A stretch of 64,000 nucleotides of DNA from CAVZTX01 sp963778375 (lineage in GTDB: Bacteria; Chloroflexota; Ktedonobacteria; Ktedonobacterales; Ktedonobacteraceae): assembly GCA_963778375.1 (NCBI GenBank), contig CAVZTX010000018.1, positions 142,104 through 206,103 on the forward strand, written 5' to 3'. Numbering within the stretch: the first letter of the stretch is position 1; the number at the start of each line of letters is the position of its first letter. Of this stretch, positions 1 to 8,949 are shown in pieces. The notes below the pieces were generated by a model. The model was given only the letters and a program-made list of their open reading frames with translations. It had not been told where the DNA came from and searched no databases. The translations under genes and the position numbers were made by a program.

Positions 1-3
1 GTA

Positions 4-399
4 TTGGTCAGTCAGTTGATCCCCTATGATATCAATCATAATCCGAGCCTTTTATGGCTGAACCAATTTAGTGCTGCTGGGGGATTGCTGGTAGCACCAG
101 TGTTTTTACAGATAGAGGTGGCAACCGCAATATCTCGATTAACGGGAAAGCCTGCTTTGGTTAGGAAAGCGTTAGACGATCTGAACAATACCGAGAGAAT
201 GGACTTTGTACCCTTGGATTCGGCATTAGTGCAGACTGCAATCGACGTCGGTACTGATCTACGGTTGCGTGCAGGAGATTCTATCTATGTGGCTCTAGCC
301 CGTCAATTAAATATCCCTCTAGTGAGTTGGGATAAAGAGCAATTGCAAAGAACTGCAAACGTTATTACAACCTACACACCTAGCAACTACGTTTTCTAG
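4..399 (+). CDS. PIN-domain protein, VapC-type toxin-like (5' partial)
   Basis: This is the C-terminal part of a PIN-domain ribonuclease of the kind found as the toxin of type II toxin-antitoxin pairs. The reading frame is open to the window edge and lacks the first conserved Asp of the PIN fold, so the true start lies upstream. Visible acidic residues are the Glu in LQIEVATAISRL and the Asp residues in LRAGDSIYVALA and SWDKEQL, which match the remaining metal-binding positions. A partner antitoxin would be expected just outside the window. It ends 9 nt before mutL. Family assignment is from motif pattern only; RNA target is unknown. Confidence 0.7.
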   Translation: MVSQLIPYDINHNPSLLWLNQFSAAGGLLVAPVFLQIEVATAISRLTGKPALVRKALDDLNNTERMDFVPLDSALVQTAIDVGTDLRLRAGDSIYVALARQLNIPLVSWDKEQLQRTANVITTYTPSNYVF

Positions 400-408
400 A
401 ATACTAAA

Positions 409-2208
409 ATGACCGAGCAACAAACATACCATTTCCCCATGACACGCAACCCCATTTTGCCATTGCCGCAGGATGTGGCAGAACGCATAGCTGCAGGTGA
501 GGTGGTCGAGCGGCCGGTTTCGGTGGTGAAGGAGTTGGTGGAGAATGCGCTTGACGCGGGGGCACGGGAGGTACGTGTTGAGATACGAGGTGGAGGACTG
601 CGGCTCATTCGGGTTATTGATGATGGATATGGGATTCCAGAAGATGAATTGGAGCGGGCCTGTGCGCGGCATACAACGAGCAAGATTAGTACGGTTGATG
701 ATCTGAGCCGCTTGCGGACGCTGGGATTTCGTGGGGAGGCGCTGGCGAGTATCGCGGCTGTTTCGGAATTAACGCTGCTGAGCCGGGCGATAGAAACCGA
801 GGGCATGGGCGAGGAACATCCTGCTACTTTTGTGACTTTGCGGGATGGTGAGGTGACGCAGCGTGGACGGCGGGCGCGCCTGCATGGTACGACGGTAACG
901 GTGCGTGATTTGTTTTATAACGTGCCTGCACGGTTGAAATTCATGCGAGGTGCGAGGACCGAGGCAGGGCATATTGTACAGTTGATGCGGCGCTACGCGG
1001 TGGGGTATCCGGGGGTGCGCTTCAACCTGATGATTGAAGAGCACACTGCGCTGCAAACAAGTGGTAGTGGTGATATTGCTACGACGCTGGCAGAACTCTA
1101 TCATCTGCCGCTGGCTGAGATGCTCAATCCTGTGAATGTGAGTGCGAAAGAGGATGCTGCGCATTCTTATACTATCCAGGGTTATATCGGCAATAGGGCA
1201 CTGGCACAGAATAATCGGCAGCATATCACGCTTTTTGTGAATGGGCGGTGGGTGCAGTCACGTCCATTGCAGGAGGCGCTTGAGGCTGGTTATCGTGGCT
1301 TGCTGCCGAAGGGGAAGCATCCACTGCTGGTGTTTCACCTGAACCTGTCGTCTGAGGAGTTGGATGCAAATGTTCATCCTGCTAAGACGGAGGTGCGGCT
1401 GATGCGGGAGGCAGAGGTGGCGACGGCGCTGACGCAGGCTGTGCGGTCGGTATTAGAACGAAGTCCGGCCTTGCCTGAGGTGATGGATTTTCCTGGGCCA
1501 GGGCTTGTTTATCAGCGGCGTCTTCCGGGTCCACATCGGCGGGGTTTGCACGTGGCGGAAACTGCCGAGGAATATTCGGCGCAGCAAGGCCCTCCGGGAG
1601 CGGCTGAGATCTTAGCGACGTTGCGGCCACTGGCACAGTTGCAGCAAGCGGTGATCCTGGCTGAGGCTCCGGATGGAAGCCTTTACCTTATTGACCAACA
1701 CCGGGCGCACGAGCGGGTGATTTATGAGCACTTGCGCCGTACTTATGCCGGAGTGGAGCAGGGTAAGGAGGATGAGTGGACGAATTCCCACCTGTTGTTG
1801 GAACCGGTGATGGTTGAGTTGAAACGGCACGAGGCGGAGATATTTGAGCAGCGTTTGCCTATGCTGCGTGGGTTGGGGTTAGAGTGCGAGCGCTTTGGCG
1901 GACGAAGTTTTCTGATCCGCTCGGTGCCAGGTGGTATTGAGGAAGGGCAGCGCGTGGAGCAGTTGGTTGGGCATTTGCATGAACTGGCCGAGATAGCAGC
2001 GGAGGATAGCAACGATTGGGAAGACCGTTTGCTCATCGCCCTGTCGTGCCGTTCGGCAATGCGACGTGGGTATGAATTGGGCGTAGATGAGCAGCGGTCT
2101 CTAATAACTGCACTCTCTCATGTGTCGGCTCCGGCGGTTTGCCCTCATGGAAGTCCGATTTTGCTACATTATAGCCGCAGGTTCTTGATCGATAAGTTTG
2201 ATTGGTGA
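409..2208 (+). CDS. mutL: DNA mismatch repair protein MutL
   Basis: MutL couples mismatch recognition by MutS to strand removal. The N-terminal GHKL ATPase is clear: ENALDAGA near residue 46, DDGYGI near 70, and LRTLGFRGEALASIAAVS near 103. The C-terminal dimerisation domain holds DQHRAHERVIYE near residue 428, close to the DQHA(x)2E(x)4E endonuclease motif, and CPHGSPI near 580, the usual CPHGRP position. These suggest a nicking MutL as in organisms without MutH. At 599 aa it is family length. The ATG at 439 (MTRNPILPLP) is an equally plausible start because homology begins there. No mutS is in the window. Confidence 0.95.
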   Translation: MTEQQTYHFPMTRNPILPLPQDVAERIAAGEVVERPVSVVKELVENALDAGAREVRVEIRGGGLRLIRVIDDGYGIPEDELERACARHTTSKISTVDDLSRLRTLGFRGEALASIAAVSELTLLSRAIETEGMGEEHPATFVTLRDGEVTQRGRRARLHGTTVTVRDLFYNVPARLKFMRGARTEAGHIVQLMRRYAVGYPGVRFNLMIEEHTALQTSGSGDIATTLAELYHLPLAEMLNPVNVSAKEDAAHSYTIQGYIGNRALAQNNRQHITLFVNGRWVQSRPLQEALEAGYRGLLPKGKHPLLVFHLNLSSEELDANVHPAKTEVRLMREAEVATALTQAVRSVLERSPALPEVMDFPGPGLVYQRRLPGPHRRGLHVAETAEEYSAQQGPPGAAEILATLRPLAQLQQAVILAEAPDGSLYLIDQHRAHERVIYEHLRRTYAGVEQGKEDEWTNSHLLLEPVMVELKRHEAEIFEQRLPMLRGLGLECERFGGRSFLIRSVPGGIEEGQRVEQLVGHLHELAEIAAEDSNDWEDRLLIALSCRSAMRRGYELGVDEQRSLITALSHVSAPAVCPHGSPILLHYSRRFLIDKFDW

Positions 2209-2245
2209 CTTTACCGGATTGTCAACATTCAGGTCGGAGCAAGCC

Positions 2246-2271
2246 GGACAGGCACAAGGCGCTGTCCCTAC
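2246..2271 (-). repeat. REP-like hairpin, GGACAG/CTGTCC subtype
   Basis: The plus strand reads GGACAG, a 10-nt loop GCACAAGGCG, CTGTCC, then CTAC. On the minus strand this is GTAG followed by a stem-loop, the layout of a REP element. It lies just downstream of mutL and closely matches copies near 7.6 kb and 58.0 kb. Confidence 0.75.
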
Positions 2272-2298
2272 ATTTGGGATGGCTCACCCCGTAGGGCA

Positions 2299-2442
2299 TT
2301 AGCTGGCGCGCTTGGGTTGTGTGACGCCTATGCGGCGTAGTACCCAGCGGATGACTGCGCTTACTACCACGGCTCTAACGATGCTTCTTATGAAGCCGCC
2401 ACGGCGGCGAGGTGGTTGATTTCGTCTGTCTCTTCTGGCCAT
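2299..2442 (-). CDS. small basic membrane-associated protein (47 aa)
   Basis: This 47-residue frame begins at the ATG ending at 2442, preceded by a good AAGGAG site 7 nt away; the longer frame extending upstream has no such signal. The product is very basic at its start (MARRDRRNQPPRRRGG), has a short hydrophobic stretch (SIVRAVVVSAVIRWVLRRIG) and a basic tail. It could sit on the membrane surface or bind nucleic acid. No family is recognised, and function is unknown. Confidence 0.55.
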   Translation of the reverse strand: MARRDRRNQPPRRRGGFIRSIVRAVVVSAVIRWVLRRIGVTQPKRAS

Positions 2443-2650
2443 GTTGGGTTTCTCCTTACTTGAATTGACGTGTATCAATGGTTTTTGGTTTTGCACTATT
2501 AAGTACAATGAGTTTGTTTCACTATACGATAATGCTCGCTTGGATGCAATCTCAGCCGAACGTGGAATGAGATGTGCTGGCATTGCTGACAAAGTAGCTA
2601 TTCGGGTGTGTTTGATAAGTTGAAGACAGGAAATGTGACGAGAAGTGCCT

Positions 2651-3433
2651 CTAGCTGGCAGGAGCATATTGTGCAATGAAGTGCAGTACGCGCTGAGCCG
2701 GGTCATCACCGTTATCACCGCCGAAGATGTCGATGCCGTGGGCGTTGCCAGGATAGATGTGGATCTCTTTGGGTGGGCGGGAGATATCGTACATATGTTT
2801 GACGTCGGTGACGAATGAAGTATCATTCTCACTGACCAGGAAAAGTTTGGGAACTGTGAGCGCATTTACCTCATTATCGCTCACACCGACACCAAACTCT
2901 TGTGGCCCTGAGAGGGAGATTACGGCTGTTACCGGCTCCTCGGCTGCTACTTTGAGGGAGGCGGTTCCACCCATGCTCGCACCCATCAGCACAATCTTTG
3001 TGTCTCCTTGCTGATGTGCAAAGTTTACTGCTGCTTGCAGATCGATGTCTAGTTTTGTTGCATCTGCTGTGCCTGCTGAGTCGCCATATCCGCGAAAATC
3101 ATAGATTAGCACCATATAGCCAAGCACGGCAAGGCGCTGGGGGATGCCAGACTCACTCCAGATGTCCTTGGTCGTACGGAACATATGCGAGCAGATTACG
3201 ATAGTTTTGCCGTGTCCGTAGAGTAATCCCGCGAGTTGAACATGATCAGAAGTAGTAAAATGCACTGCACGGGCTGGCACATTGGGGGGCGTTGGCGTCG
3301 GTGCGATAGAGGGCGTTGGCGTAGCTGTCGGGGTTGGAGCAGTCGGTGCCGCAGATTGCGAAGCTGTTCCCGAACTGCATGCTGCGAGCAAGAGCAATAA
3401 GGGTAATAAAAGCAATAAGCGACTGCATCGCAC
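2651..3433 (-). CDS. lipoprotein alpha/beta hydrolase
   Basis: A secreted, lipid-anchored serine hydrolase. The GTG at 3433 is chosen because AAGGAG lies 9 nt before it and it gives a proper signal peptide ending in the lipobox LAAC. A Thr/Pro/Ala-rich linker of about 35 residues follows, then the alpha/beta hydrolase fold. The nucleophile elbow is GASMGG, the acid is probably the Asp in SENDTSF, and the base is the His in GNAHGID. About 260 aa. Substrate is unknown; dienelactone hydrolase or esterase activity is typical of such folds. The longer in-frame start at 3547 would run through a REP-like hairpin and is unlikely. Confidence 0.8.
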   Translation of the reverse strand: MRCSRLLLLLPLLLLLAACSSGTASQSAAPTAPTPTATPTPSIAPTPTPPNVPARAVHFTTSDHVQLAGLLYGHGKTIVICSHMFRTTKDIWSESGIPQRLAVLGYMVLIYDFRGYGDSAGTADATKLDIDLQAAVNFAHQQGDTKIVLMGASMGGTASLKVAAEEPVTAVISLSGPQEFGVGVSDNEVNALTVPKLFLVSENDTSFVTDVKHMYDISRPPKEIHIYPGNAHGIDIFGGDNGDDPAQRVLHFIAQYAPAS

Positions 3434-3483
3434 AGGTGATTTCTCCTTTCTGTTGATGTCTTGGGGCCTGACACCCCGAGCCT

Positions 3484-3507
3484 GGCATCCGCAAGGAGTG
3501 CCACTAC
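3484..3507 (-). repeat. REP-like hairpin, degenerate CGCAAGG subtype
   Basis: The plus strand reads GGCA, TCCGCAAGGAG, TGCC, then ACTAC. It lies 50-75 nt upstream of the chosen start of the lipoprotein hydrolase. The stem is shorter than in the best copies. Confidence 0.5.
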
Positions 3508-3625
3508 ATTTCAGTTTGCCACACTCCTCAGATGATAGATAGGACAATGGAAGTATGGCGTGTTAAAAACAGACATATATGTGTACGTCTTAGGTAGAGC
3601 AAGTATCACAGGCGCTTCATGCTTC

Positions 3626-4459
3626 TCAGGTATATTCCCAGCGCATTTCGTGCAGGATGTTTTGTAGAGCCTGGGAGGCGTAGCGAAAGAGGTTGGGGCC
3701 GCTGTAGCCGGCATATTGTCCAGCGGAGGAGAGATGGGGTTCGAGTGAGAGGAAGCCGTCGTAGCCGTCATTGTGTAGTTGTTGCAGGAGTTGGGGCCAG
3801 TGCGCGATACCTTCTCCTGGGGCGACGACGCTGCCATCAGGGAGCGCATCCTTCACATGGATATATTTAAGCCAGGGCTGCAGTGCGTTGTAGGCATCGG
3901 GGTAGGGCGTTTGGTTGCACTGGATGAAGTTGGCAGGGTCGAGGATGGCCTGAAAATGCACATTGTCGATGCTTTGGAGCAGGTCGATGCAGCGGGCTAT
4001 GGTGTCGCCGTAGATGTCTTTCTCGTTTTCGTGGAGCAACACGATGCCTTCAGTGCTTGCGCGTGTGGTCAACTCATGCAGGCGTTGGAGGGCTTCGCCC
4101 CGCCACTCCGCTGGATTGTTTGAGCTTCTATTTGTGGGTGGATAGAAAGAAAAGATGCGGATGAAGGGGGTGTCAAAGAATTTTGCAAGCGTGATGGCGT
4201 GCTCAAAACGGCGCAAGTGCTCATCAAAGGGGCTATCAATTGGTACTTTGCCGATGGGAGAGGCAATGGCAGATACTCCTATGCCCTCGTCATGTAGAGT
4301 CTGCCGAATTTCCTGTATTTGCGCATCGCTGAGGTCAAGCACATTTGTGTTCCAGACTCCACGCAGGTTGAGGAAAGAGATGTTCTCGCTGCGGAGCACG
4401 GCGATTTGTTCATTCAGGTCGGCTGAAATTTCGTCGGCGAAGGCTGAGAGGCGAATCAT
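3626..4459 (-). CDS. sugar phosphate isomerase/epimerase, TIM barrel
   Basis: A 277-residue single-domain TIM-barrel protein of the xylose-isomerase-like (AP endonuclease family 2) superfamily. It opens with MIRLSAFADEISADLNEQI, and has metal-ligand type motifs: LLHENEKDIYG (Glu), AILDPANF (Asp), YIHVKD (His) and LSLEPHLS (Glu) near the end. Such enzymes isomerise or epimerise keto-sugars or inosose derivatives. It overlaps the upstream dehydrogenase by 4 nt (ATGA), so the two are translationally coupled and probably act in one sugar pathway. The exact substrate cannot be read from sequence. Confidence 0.85.
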   Translation of the reverse strand: MIRLSAFADEISADLNEQIAVLRSENISFLNLRGVWNTNVLDLSDAQIQEIRQTLHDEGIGVSAIASPIGKVPIDSPFDEHLRRFEHAITLAKFFDTPFIRIFSFYPPTNRSSNNPAEWRGEALQRLHELTTRASTEGIVLLHENEKDIYGDTIARCIDLLQSIDNVHFQAILDPANFIQCNQTPYPDAYNALQPWLKYIHVKDALPDGSVVAPGEGIAHWPQLLQQLHNDGYDGFLSLEPHLSSAGQYAGYSGPNLFRYASQALQNILHEMRWEYT

Positions 4460-5520
4460 GAGAGGGTTACCTCCTTGTGTGTGCGGGCCGATTCATAGAT
4501 GGCGAGGATAATTTCGACGGGATGCTTTGCGGCCTCTCCATCGACGAGTGGAGTTCGGTTTTCTCGGATGGCACGGATCATATCGGCAAATTGTAAGGCA
4601 TGGCCTTGGATTGAAAGGGCTGCAGGATTTTGTGCCGCTAAGCCACCTTTGCTATCTTCAGTCTCCGCTACATTCTTCATATTGGCACCGTAAGCGCCAA
4701 CTTCCTCGCGGTCGTCGCGGGCGAGGTGAAGGTAGGCTAGCTTATCGTCCTCGATAATGGCTGAACCTTTATCGCCAAAGATTTCTATGCGGGTGGTGAC
4801 GCCGGGATAGGCAGCGGTTGTGGCCGAGATAGTGCCAAGCGCTCCACTGGCAAAGCGCAAGACAGCTACTGCTACATCTTCCGTTTCTATGTGGTGAACG
4901 AGGGTATCGGTGTAGGCATAGACGCTGCTGACCTTGCCCATGAACCATTGGAGGAGATCGATGGAGTGGATCGACTGGTTCATGAGGATGCCTCCGCCAT
5001 CGAGTTGCCAGGTGCCGCGCCAGGCTCCGCTGTCGTAGTAAGCCTGGGAACGCCACCAGGGGACGATGACGTTGCCCAGTACCAGTTTGCCAAGGGCGTG
5101 TTCTTCGACAAGTTTGTGTACTTGTTGGGAGGCGGCATCGAAGCGATGCTGGCTGATTACGGCAAGCTTCACGTGATTCTCGCGTTGCACACGCAGCATC
5201 TCATTGATCGCAGGGAGAGTGATTTCTATGGGCTTCTCCACGATGACGTGTCGGCCTGAGCGCATTACCTGGCAGGCTTGCTCTCCGTGCAGACCACTGG
5301 GTGTGCAGATGTTTACGACATCTACTAGCTCATGATCCAGCATTTGCTGGAGGTCTGTGTAGGGTGTAGCGCTGTATTTAGCGGCAAGTTTGTGCGCTCG
5401 GTCGGGAAGAGGGTCGCAGACGGCAACGAGTTGCGCATCCGGGAGGCTGGCGATGGCTTCGGCATGGGTTGCGCCAATTACTCCACAGCCAACAATTGCG
5501 AAACGTAATTTGTTTGTCAT
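4456..5520 (-). CDS. Gfo/Idh/MocA family NAD(P)-dependent oxidoreductase
   Basis: A 354-aa sugar or cyclitol dehydrogenase. The N-terminal Rossmann fold starts with IVGCGVIGATHAEAI, and the conserved EKP motif (VIVEKPIEI) lies near residue 95. The C-terminal half has the usual GGGILMNQSIHSIDLLQW stretch with catalytic-region His and Asp. It is coupled by a 4-nt overlap to the downstream TIM-barrel epimerase and lies in the same orientation as the SIS-domain and LarA-like genes upstream, so it probably oxidises a sugar made or freed by those enzymes. Confidence 0.9.
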   Translation of the reverse strand: MTNKLRFAIVGCGVIGATHAEAIASLPDAQLVAVCDPLPDRAHKLAAKYSATPYTDLQQMLDHELVDVVNICTPSGLHGEQACQVMRSGRHVIVEKPIEITLPAINEMLRVQRENHVKLAVISQHRFDAASQQVHKLVEEHALGKLVLGNVIVPWWRSQAYYDSGAWRGTWQLDGGGILMNQSIHSIDLLQWFMGKVSSVYAYTDTLVHHIETEDVAVAVLRFASGALGTISATTAAYPGVTTRIEIFGDKGSAIIEDDKLAYLHLARDDREEVGAYGANMKNVAETEDSKGGLAAQNPAALSIQGHALQFADMIRAIRENRTPLVDGEAAKHPVEIILAIYESARTHKEVTLS

Positions 5521-5582
5521 GTTTGTGTTTCCTTATGGATAGGTATCCAAGTGGAGGGCAGACCGAGAATGAAATTCAATAA

Positions 5583-6254
5583 TCAATCCTCCATTTCCAG
5601 GTTGTTGAGATATCTCTCTACGTCATCGAAAAAGTGATTGAGTGGCTCAACTGCCCCATTTGGGTCGCTGTCGATAATAAGCAGGAAACAGGATCGGCCT
5701 TGTTCGAGCATGGCTTGCCAGGTGCTGATGGCCTGGGCACATAGGAAGGAGTCGGTATAGGTGCCGAGGATGGTTTTTTCGTGATTGCGCATTAGTACGC
5801 GCAGGCTGAGCAGGTATGGAGGTCCGTCCATTTCACTCTGTTCGGTTGAATGATAGGCGGCAGGTGCGTGGCGTAGCTTGACGGGGATGCTGAGTAGCTC
5901 GTTTCCAATTTTATGTAGGTGTGTATCCAGGACTGATACTATGTTTGCGGGTAGCTCACCGTTCAGGGTGAAATCAAGGTAGGCAAGTTGGGATTCTGCA
6001 TGGTTTGGTGCGACTAGTTGTTGTAGCGCCTGGGCGAATATGGAAGCTGGAAGGGTGTGGGCGAAGGACGTTGTAGCTAGCTGCTCTGATTGGGGGACGA
6101 GCAGTGTTAGTGGGCCATCGATAAGGGTTGCTTTCCATTTCGATGTGATCCTGAATGGGTCGCCCTTGCGTAGGGTGCGGGCGCGCGCTTTGTAGTTTTC
6201 GACGGCGGGTTGACCGGCGAAGGTGATGTGGTGTAGGTAGCCGTAGAGGGCCAT
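5583..6254 (-). CDS. conserved hypothetical protein in sugar cluster
   Basis: A 223-residue soluble protein without a family I recognise. It begins MALYGYLHHITFAGQPAVENY, has no signal peptide or transmembrane segment, and ends in an acidic tail (LNNLEMED). It lies 47 nt after the SIS-domain gene and 62 nt before the Gfo/Idh/MocA gene, all on the minus strand, so it is probably part of the same transcript. No catalytic motif is evident. Confidence 0.65.
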   Translation of the reverse strand: MALYGYLHHITFAGQPAVENYKARARTLRKGDPFRITSKWKATLIDGPLTLLVPQSEQLATTSFAHTLPASIFAQALQQLVAPNHAESQLAYLDFTLNGELPANIVSVLDTHLHKIGNELLSIPVKLRHAPAAYHSTEQSEMDGPPYLLSLRVLMRNHEKTILGTYTDSFLCAQAISTWQAMLEQGRSCFLLIIDSDPNGAVEPLNHFFDDVERYLNNLEMED

Positions 6255-6301
6255 GGTTAGCTGCCAGTCAAGGAAACTTGCCGCCAGGGCGGCAAGACGA
6301 T

Positions 6302-7513
6302 CTAGTGGTTCCGGGCTGGCAAGAGAAGGTTGGTAGAGCAGAAATGTGTTGGTCTCGTCTGGTTCGGAGTTGTTGGTTGTGACTTTGACGTGTAGTGTGC
6401 CGGTTGGGTTTGTGGAAGAGCCGATAAATCGGCGGTGGGCACGATAAATCGGCCCCTACGGGGGGATGGTGAACCGTTGTCATCCAGTGGCTGGTCGGGG
6501 AAGACGATGATGCCTTTGCCGCCTTTGCCGAGGCTTTCTTCCATCAGTTGCTCTATCCAGGGAATGAGCGGGTGCCATGCTTGGGGGACGTTTAGGAGCA
6601 GGCGGCAGGCTCCGTCGATGCTGGCGTCGCTCAGGGCCGCGGCAAGGCGTACGAATATGGAAGATGTGGGTTGTTCGGTGATGAAGGTCAGGTTATATTC
6701 TTGCCAGGCGTGGCGCAGCATGATCTGCAACTGGCCGGGTGATGCGGATGTGCTTGCAAAGTAGAGGGCGACAGGGAGAAGGAATACACGCGTTGTGGGG
6801 GCGCTCATCCGACCACCAGTGCCTGTTCTGCCATCGAGTTGAAGGGGGAGGGTTGGGACCGAATGTTCATGGGCGAAGTCTTCAAGGTAAGAGCCGGGGA
6901 GGGTCATGACGAGTAGATGTTCGGCTGAAGGTAATTGGGCTTGTTCTAGAAGGTCGCTGAACCAGGTGAGGTGGGTGATGGGTTCTTCGGATGTCATGCC
7001 CATTGATACGCCGATCATTACTACGTCGTTAAAAAGGGCGTGCAGAAATGTTGTATTGGCGGATGCTGGTTCGGTTGGGAGCGTGAGGTTTTTGGTCTGG
7101 GCTAGCTCGCGGATGATTTCGTTCAGGGCCGCAGGGTCGGTGCTGTCCAGGGGGTAGATGGTGATGCTATCGTCCTGCTGGTTGCTACAGAAGCCGAGTT
7201 CGGTGAGGACGCGGACGGCGATGATGGAGCCTCCCATGCCTGCCCAGATGATGTGGCGTATACCACGATCCCAGATTGCGCGGGCTTCTGTCTCGACCTG
7301 TTCTAGTTTTGTAGGGTCTTCCAGCAGGCGGGCTACGCCTTCAACCCAATCGAGCTTTAATGCTCCGTCTTCGCTGCCGAGCGTGGCCATAAGACCTTCC
7401 TGTCGCCGCAGTTGGCCAATGGCGTTTTCGTCGATCAAACGACGAAGTGCGGGAGATGTTTTTCTGGTGTTTCTTATAGCGGAATGATATGTTGATCTAT
7501 CGTCAGTTTCCAC
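6302..7513 (-). CDS. SIS-domain protein, phosphoglucose-isomerase-like
   Basis: A 403-aa protein related to glucose-6-phosphate isomerase. The first SIS domain has IIWAGMGGSIIAVRVL near residue 90. The second has LLVMTLPGSYLEDFA, followed by RTGTGGRMSAPTTRVFLLP, which matches the PGI signature (GGR-S-). The GTG at 7513 is preferred because AAGGAG lies 6 nt upstream. The C-terminus is odd: a REP-like hairpin (6422-6459) is translated in frame as GRFIVPTADLSALP, followed by low-complexity sequence rich in Thr, Pro and Gln. The native C-terminus may therefore have been replaced. It precedes sugar dehydrogenase and epimerase genes. Confidence 0.75.
   Translation of the reverse strand: METDDRSTYHSAIRNTRKTSPALRRLIDENAIGQLRRQEGLMATLGSEDGALKLDWVEGVARLLEDPTKLEQVETEARAIWDRGIRHIIWAGMGGSIIAVRVLTELGFCSNQQDDSITIYPLDSTDPAALNEIIRELAQTKNLTLPTEPASANTTFLHALFNDVVMIGVSMGMTSEEPITHLTWFSDLLEQAQLPSAEHLLVMTLPGSYLEDFAHEHSVPTLPLQLDGRTGTGGRMSAPTTRVFLLPVALYFASTSASPGQLQIMLRHAWQEYNLTFITEQPTSSIFVRLAAALSDASIDGACRLLLNVPQAWHPLIPWIEQLMEESLGKGGKGIIVFPDQPLDDNGSPSPRRGRFIVPTADLSALPQTQPAHYTSKSQPTTPNQTRPTHFCSTNLLLPARNH
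6422..6459 (-). repeat. REP-like hairpin, CGATAAATCGG subtype, inside a gene
   Basis: The plus strand reads CGATAAATCGG, then GGGCACGATAAATCGGCCC, then CTAC. The full unit is 6437-6459, preceded by a second partial CGATAAATCGG. It lies inside the 3' part of the SIS-domain gene and is open in that gene's frame. Confidence 0.75.
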
Positions 7514-7550
7514 TGTGAACTCCTTATTTGGTCTTGTCTGCGTTAAATCA

Positions 7551-7657
7551 CGACGCCTGTCTCCAGGCCGGACAGGCACAAGGCGCTGTCCCTACATTTC
7601 GAGTGGCCCTCCCTACGCCTGTCTCCAGGCCGGACAGGCACAAGGCGCTGTCCTTAC
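7551..7657 (-). repeat. tandem pair of REP-like hairpins
   Basis: Two copies of a unit of about 45 nt containing ccaggcCGGACAGG, a CACAAGGC loop and CTGTCC followed by CTAC or TTAC lie at 7570-7595 and 7632-7657. They fill the gap between the SIS-domain gene and the LarA-like gene. The second copy supplies the TAA stop of the LarA-like gene. Confidence 0.8.
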
Positions 7658-8949
7658 ATTTTGGGTGTCTGTTCCCCATCATCGAATCGTGACAGCCCGT
7701 TAGCGCGGTAAAGTATTTCACCGGCGTGGGGTACGAGCAAGATGCCTTCTGATTCGCGGTTTTTCCATTGGTCAGGATCGATTTTTCTGTAATCGGCGTA
7801 GCCGAGGTTGACGCGGTGGCAGCGTTCTTCGGGGATGCCCGTGGCGAGGGTTACTGAAATGCGAGGCGTTTCGATGTTGGTGGCAGCGTCATAGGTGCCT
7901 GTACCTTTGACGTGGGTGCTGTGGGCAAGGATGCTGCCAGGGATATCTTTGAAACGGTCCCACTGCTTGAGGAAATAATCCTTCACGTGATAGCCGACCT
8001 GGTCGATCAGTTTGCCATGAGTGTAGGATATTTCGGTGATGTGTGGGGCGTAGATGATTACTTCGCCACCGTCGCTGATGGCAGGCTCGGTTTTGTACAT
8101 TGCTTTGGCCGCGGTCCAGAGGTCGTCGTAGATGGTTGAGGGCATTGAAAGTACACGCTGGAAGGGGCGGTCTACGGTGATGATATTGAGTTGGGCGGAA
8201 AGGTCAGCGGCGGCACTGAAGGCTTCGGTATGGGGACCAATGTAGAGGCCGTGGAGTTGGTTCCCTTGCAGTACCAGTGCGAGGCACAGTAGGGGACGGG
8301 TTACAAACTGTGCTGCCCGCTCGATGACGCGCCGTACAGGCGTGTCCTTGATGCCAATTGTGTGCATGCTGGTGACGAGGGCTCCCAGCCAGTGGGTGAA
8401 GTTGATGATGTCTGGGCCAGCAATGCCGGGAAAGAGATATTTTGCTCCACCGGAGAAGCCTGCAACTTCGTGAGGGAAGACGGGACCGCAGATTATCAAC
8501 TGGTCGTAGTCGAAGATCAGGCGGTTGAGGGTTACGGGAACTTCCTCGACTAGCAAACCGTTGGTCAGAGATTCGGCTTCGTGGCGCGAAATGACACCAA
8601 TTGTCTGGAGCATTTCTGGCTGCGACCAGTGGTGGTTGAATATTGTGACGTTGGGATAGCGCTCTGCTCGCTCGCGTGCGTTTACGCCTACTAACTTGTC
8701 GATGGCTGGCTCTGTCATAGGTGCGTGGGTGCCGAGGGCGATTAAGTAGTCTAGTTGTGCTACGCGTTGCCCAAGTTGTTCATAGAGCAGGCGGAAAAGT
8801 AATGGAATGGGAGCTGTGCGCGTGCCGTCTGGAATGATGACGAGCACTCGCTTGCCTTCTACCGGTAAGGGGTCGCATGCTTGCGCAATGAGTTGCTGGA
8901 TATCGTCGGCTGTTAAAATTTCGGTTGTTGAGCCTTTGCCCAGGATCAT
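7654..8949 (-). CDS. LarA-like nickel-dependent racemase/epimerase family protein
   Basis: A 431-aa member of the lactate racemase (LarA, DUF2088) family, whose studied members use a nickel-pincer nucleotide to racemise or epimerise 2-hydroxy acids. Expected features are visible: IPDGTRTAPIPLL near residue 40, ALGTHAPMTE near 90, IFNHHW, and FPHEVAGFSGGAKYLFPG, which contains the His and the Lys that binds the cofactor in LarA. An AGAGGA site precedes the ATG. It is the first gene of a five-gene minus-strand sugar cluster. Many LarA homologues act on sugar acids, so a role on an aldonate-like intermediate is inferred. No larB/larC/larE maturation genes are in view. Confidence 0.8.
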   Translation of the reverse strand: MILGKGSTTEILTADDIQQLIAQACDPLPVEGKRVLVIIPDGTRTAPIPLLFRLLYEQLGQRVAQLDYLIALGTHAPMTEPAIDKLVGVNARERAERYPNVTIFNHHWSQPEMLQTIGVISRHEAESLTNGLLVEEVPVTLNRLIFDYDQLIICGPVFPHEVAGFSGGAKYLFPGIAGPDIINFTHWLGALVTSMHTIGIKDTPVRRVIERAAQFVTRPLLCLALVLQGNQLHGLYIGPHTEAFSAAADLSAQLNIITVDRPFQRVLSMPSTIYDDLWTAAKAMYKTEPAISDGGEVIIYAPHITEISYTHGKLIDQVGYHVKDYFLKQWDRFKDIPGSILAHSTHVKGTGTYDAATNIETPRISVTLATGIPEERCHRVNLGYADYRKIDPDQWKNRESEGILLVPHAGEILYRANGLSRFDDGEQTPKM

